A DNA stretch of 12,901 bases from an uncultured Ruminococcus sp. (GTDB taxonomy: Bacteria > Bacillota > Clostridia > Oscillospirales > Ruminococcaceae): assembly GCA_947177715.1 (NCBI GenBank), contig CAMWVM010000019.1, positions 1-12,901 of the forward strand. Reading direction: 5' to 3'. The position numbers and the translations under genes were made by a program. Shown piece after piece: positions 12,899 through 12,901 of the stretch (the first letter of the stretch is position 1; each line of letters begins with the position of its first letter). The notes under the pieces were generated by a model, which had not been told where the DNA came from, made no database searches, and saw nothing but the letters and a program-made list of their open reading frames with translations.

Positions 12899-12901
12899 GT
12901 G

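Overview
The window is AT-rich DNA with dense purine-rich Shine-Dalgarno sites (GGAGG), near-consensus sigma-A promoters and many hairpin-plus-T-run terminators. Protein families such as LytTR-DUF3021-ABC, MATE with AraC/GNAT, the cysteine-rich KTR domain and a large-serine-recombinase tail point to a low-GC Firmicute, most likely a gut Clostridia member. The species cannot be named from sequence alone.

Left part (1 to about 3940) looks like ordinary chromosome. An operon on the minus strand reads LytTR regulator, DUF3021 membrane protein, ABC transporter ATPase (cut by the window edge), from a perfect sigma-A promoter. Next is a minus-strand SSS-family sodium:solute symporter with its own consensus promoter, about 110 nt leader and terminator. 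On the plus strand is an initiator tRNA(fMet) with its own promoter and terminator.

Middle part (about 4000 to 7350) is a mosaic of insertions and wrecks. It holds a truncated unknown gene that keeps only its C-terminus and terminator, an APH-family kinase gene, a decayed IS5-type transposase, and fragments that look like phage tail genes (a possible tail-assembly chaperone and the first residues of a tape-measure protein). Between the two phage pieces sits an intact class-B3-like metallo-beta-lactamase-fold gene with its own promoter, a 20-codon leader ORF, a hairpin that masks the ribosome-binding site, and a terminator. Two remnants of mobile-element type (a 43-aa ORF and a KTR-domain protein fragment) end this part.

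Right part (7360 to 12380) is a set of minus-strand accessory genes: an AraC-GNAT fusion overlapping a MATE efflux gene, an SRPBCC protein, a DUF2461 protein and an ECF-type sigma factor with a Cys-containing C-terminal extension. The set ends in a junction where the C-terminal stub of a serine recombinase meets a truncated minus-strand ORF. This suggests the decayed edge of an integrative element.

The last 500 bases carry a 58-aa cysteine-rich protein built from two copies of one motif, preceded by an attenuator-like terminator. They also carry a plus-strand promoter with the 19-bp spacer and dyad typical of MerR-family control, pointing at a gene just outside the window. The best leads for something new are the leader-ORF/hairpin control of the metallo-hydrolase, the duplicated-motif Cys protein with its leader terminator, the two-domain AraC-GNAT plus MATE pair, and the extended sigma factor with DUF2461.
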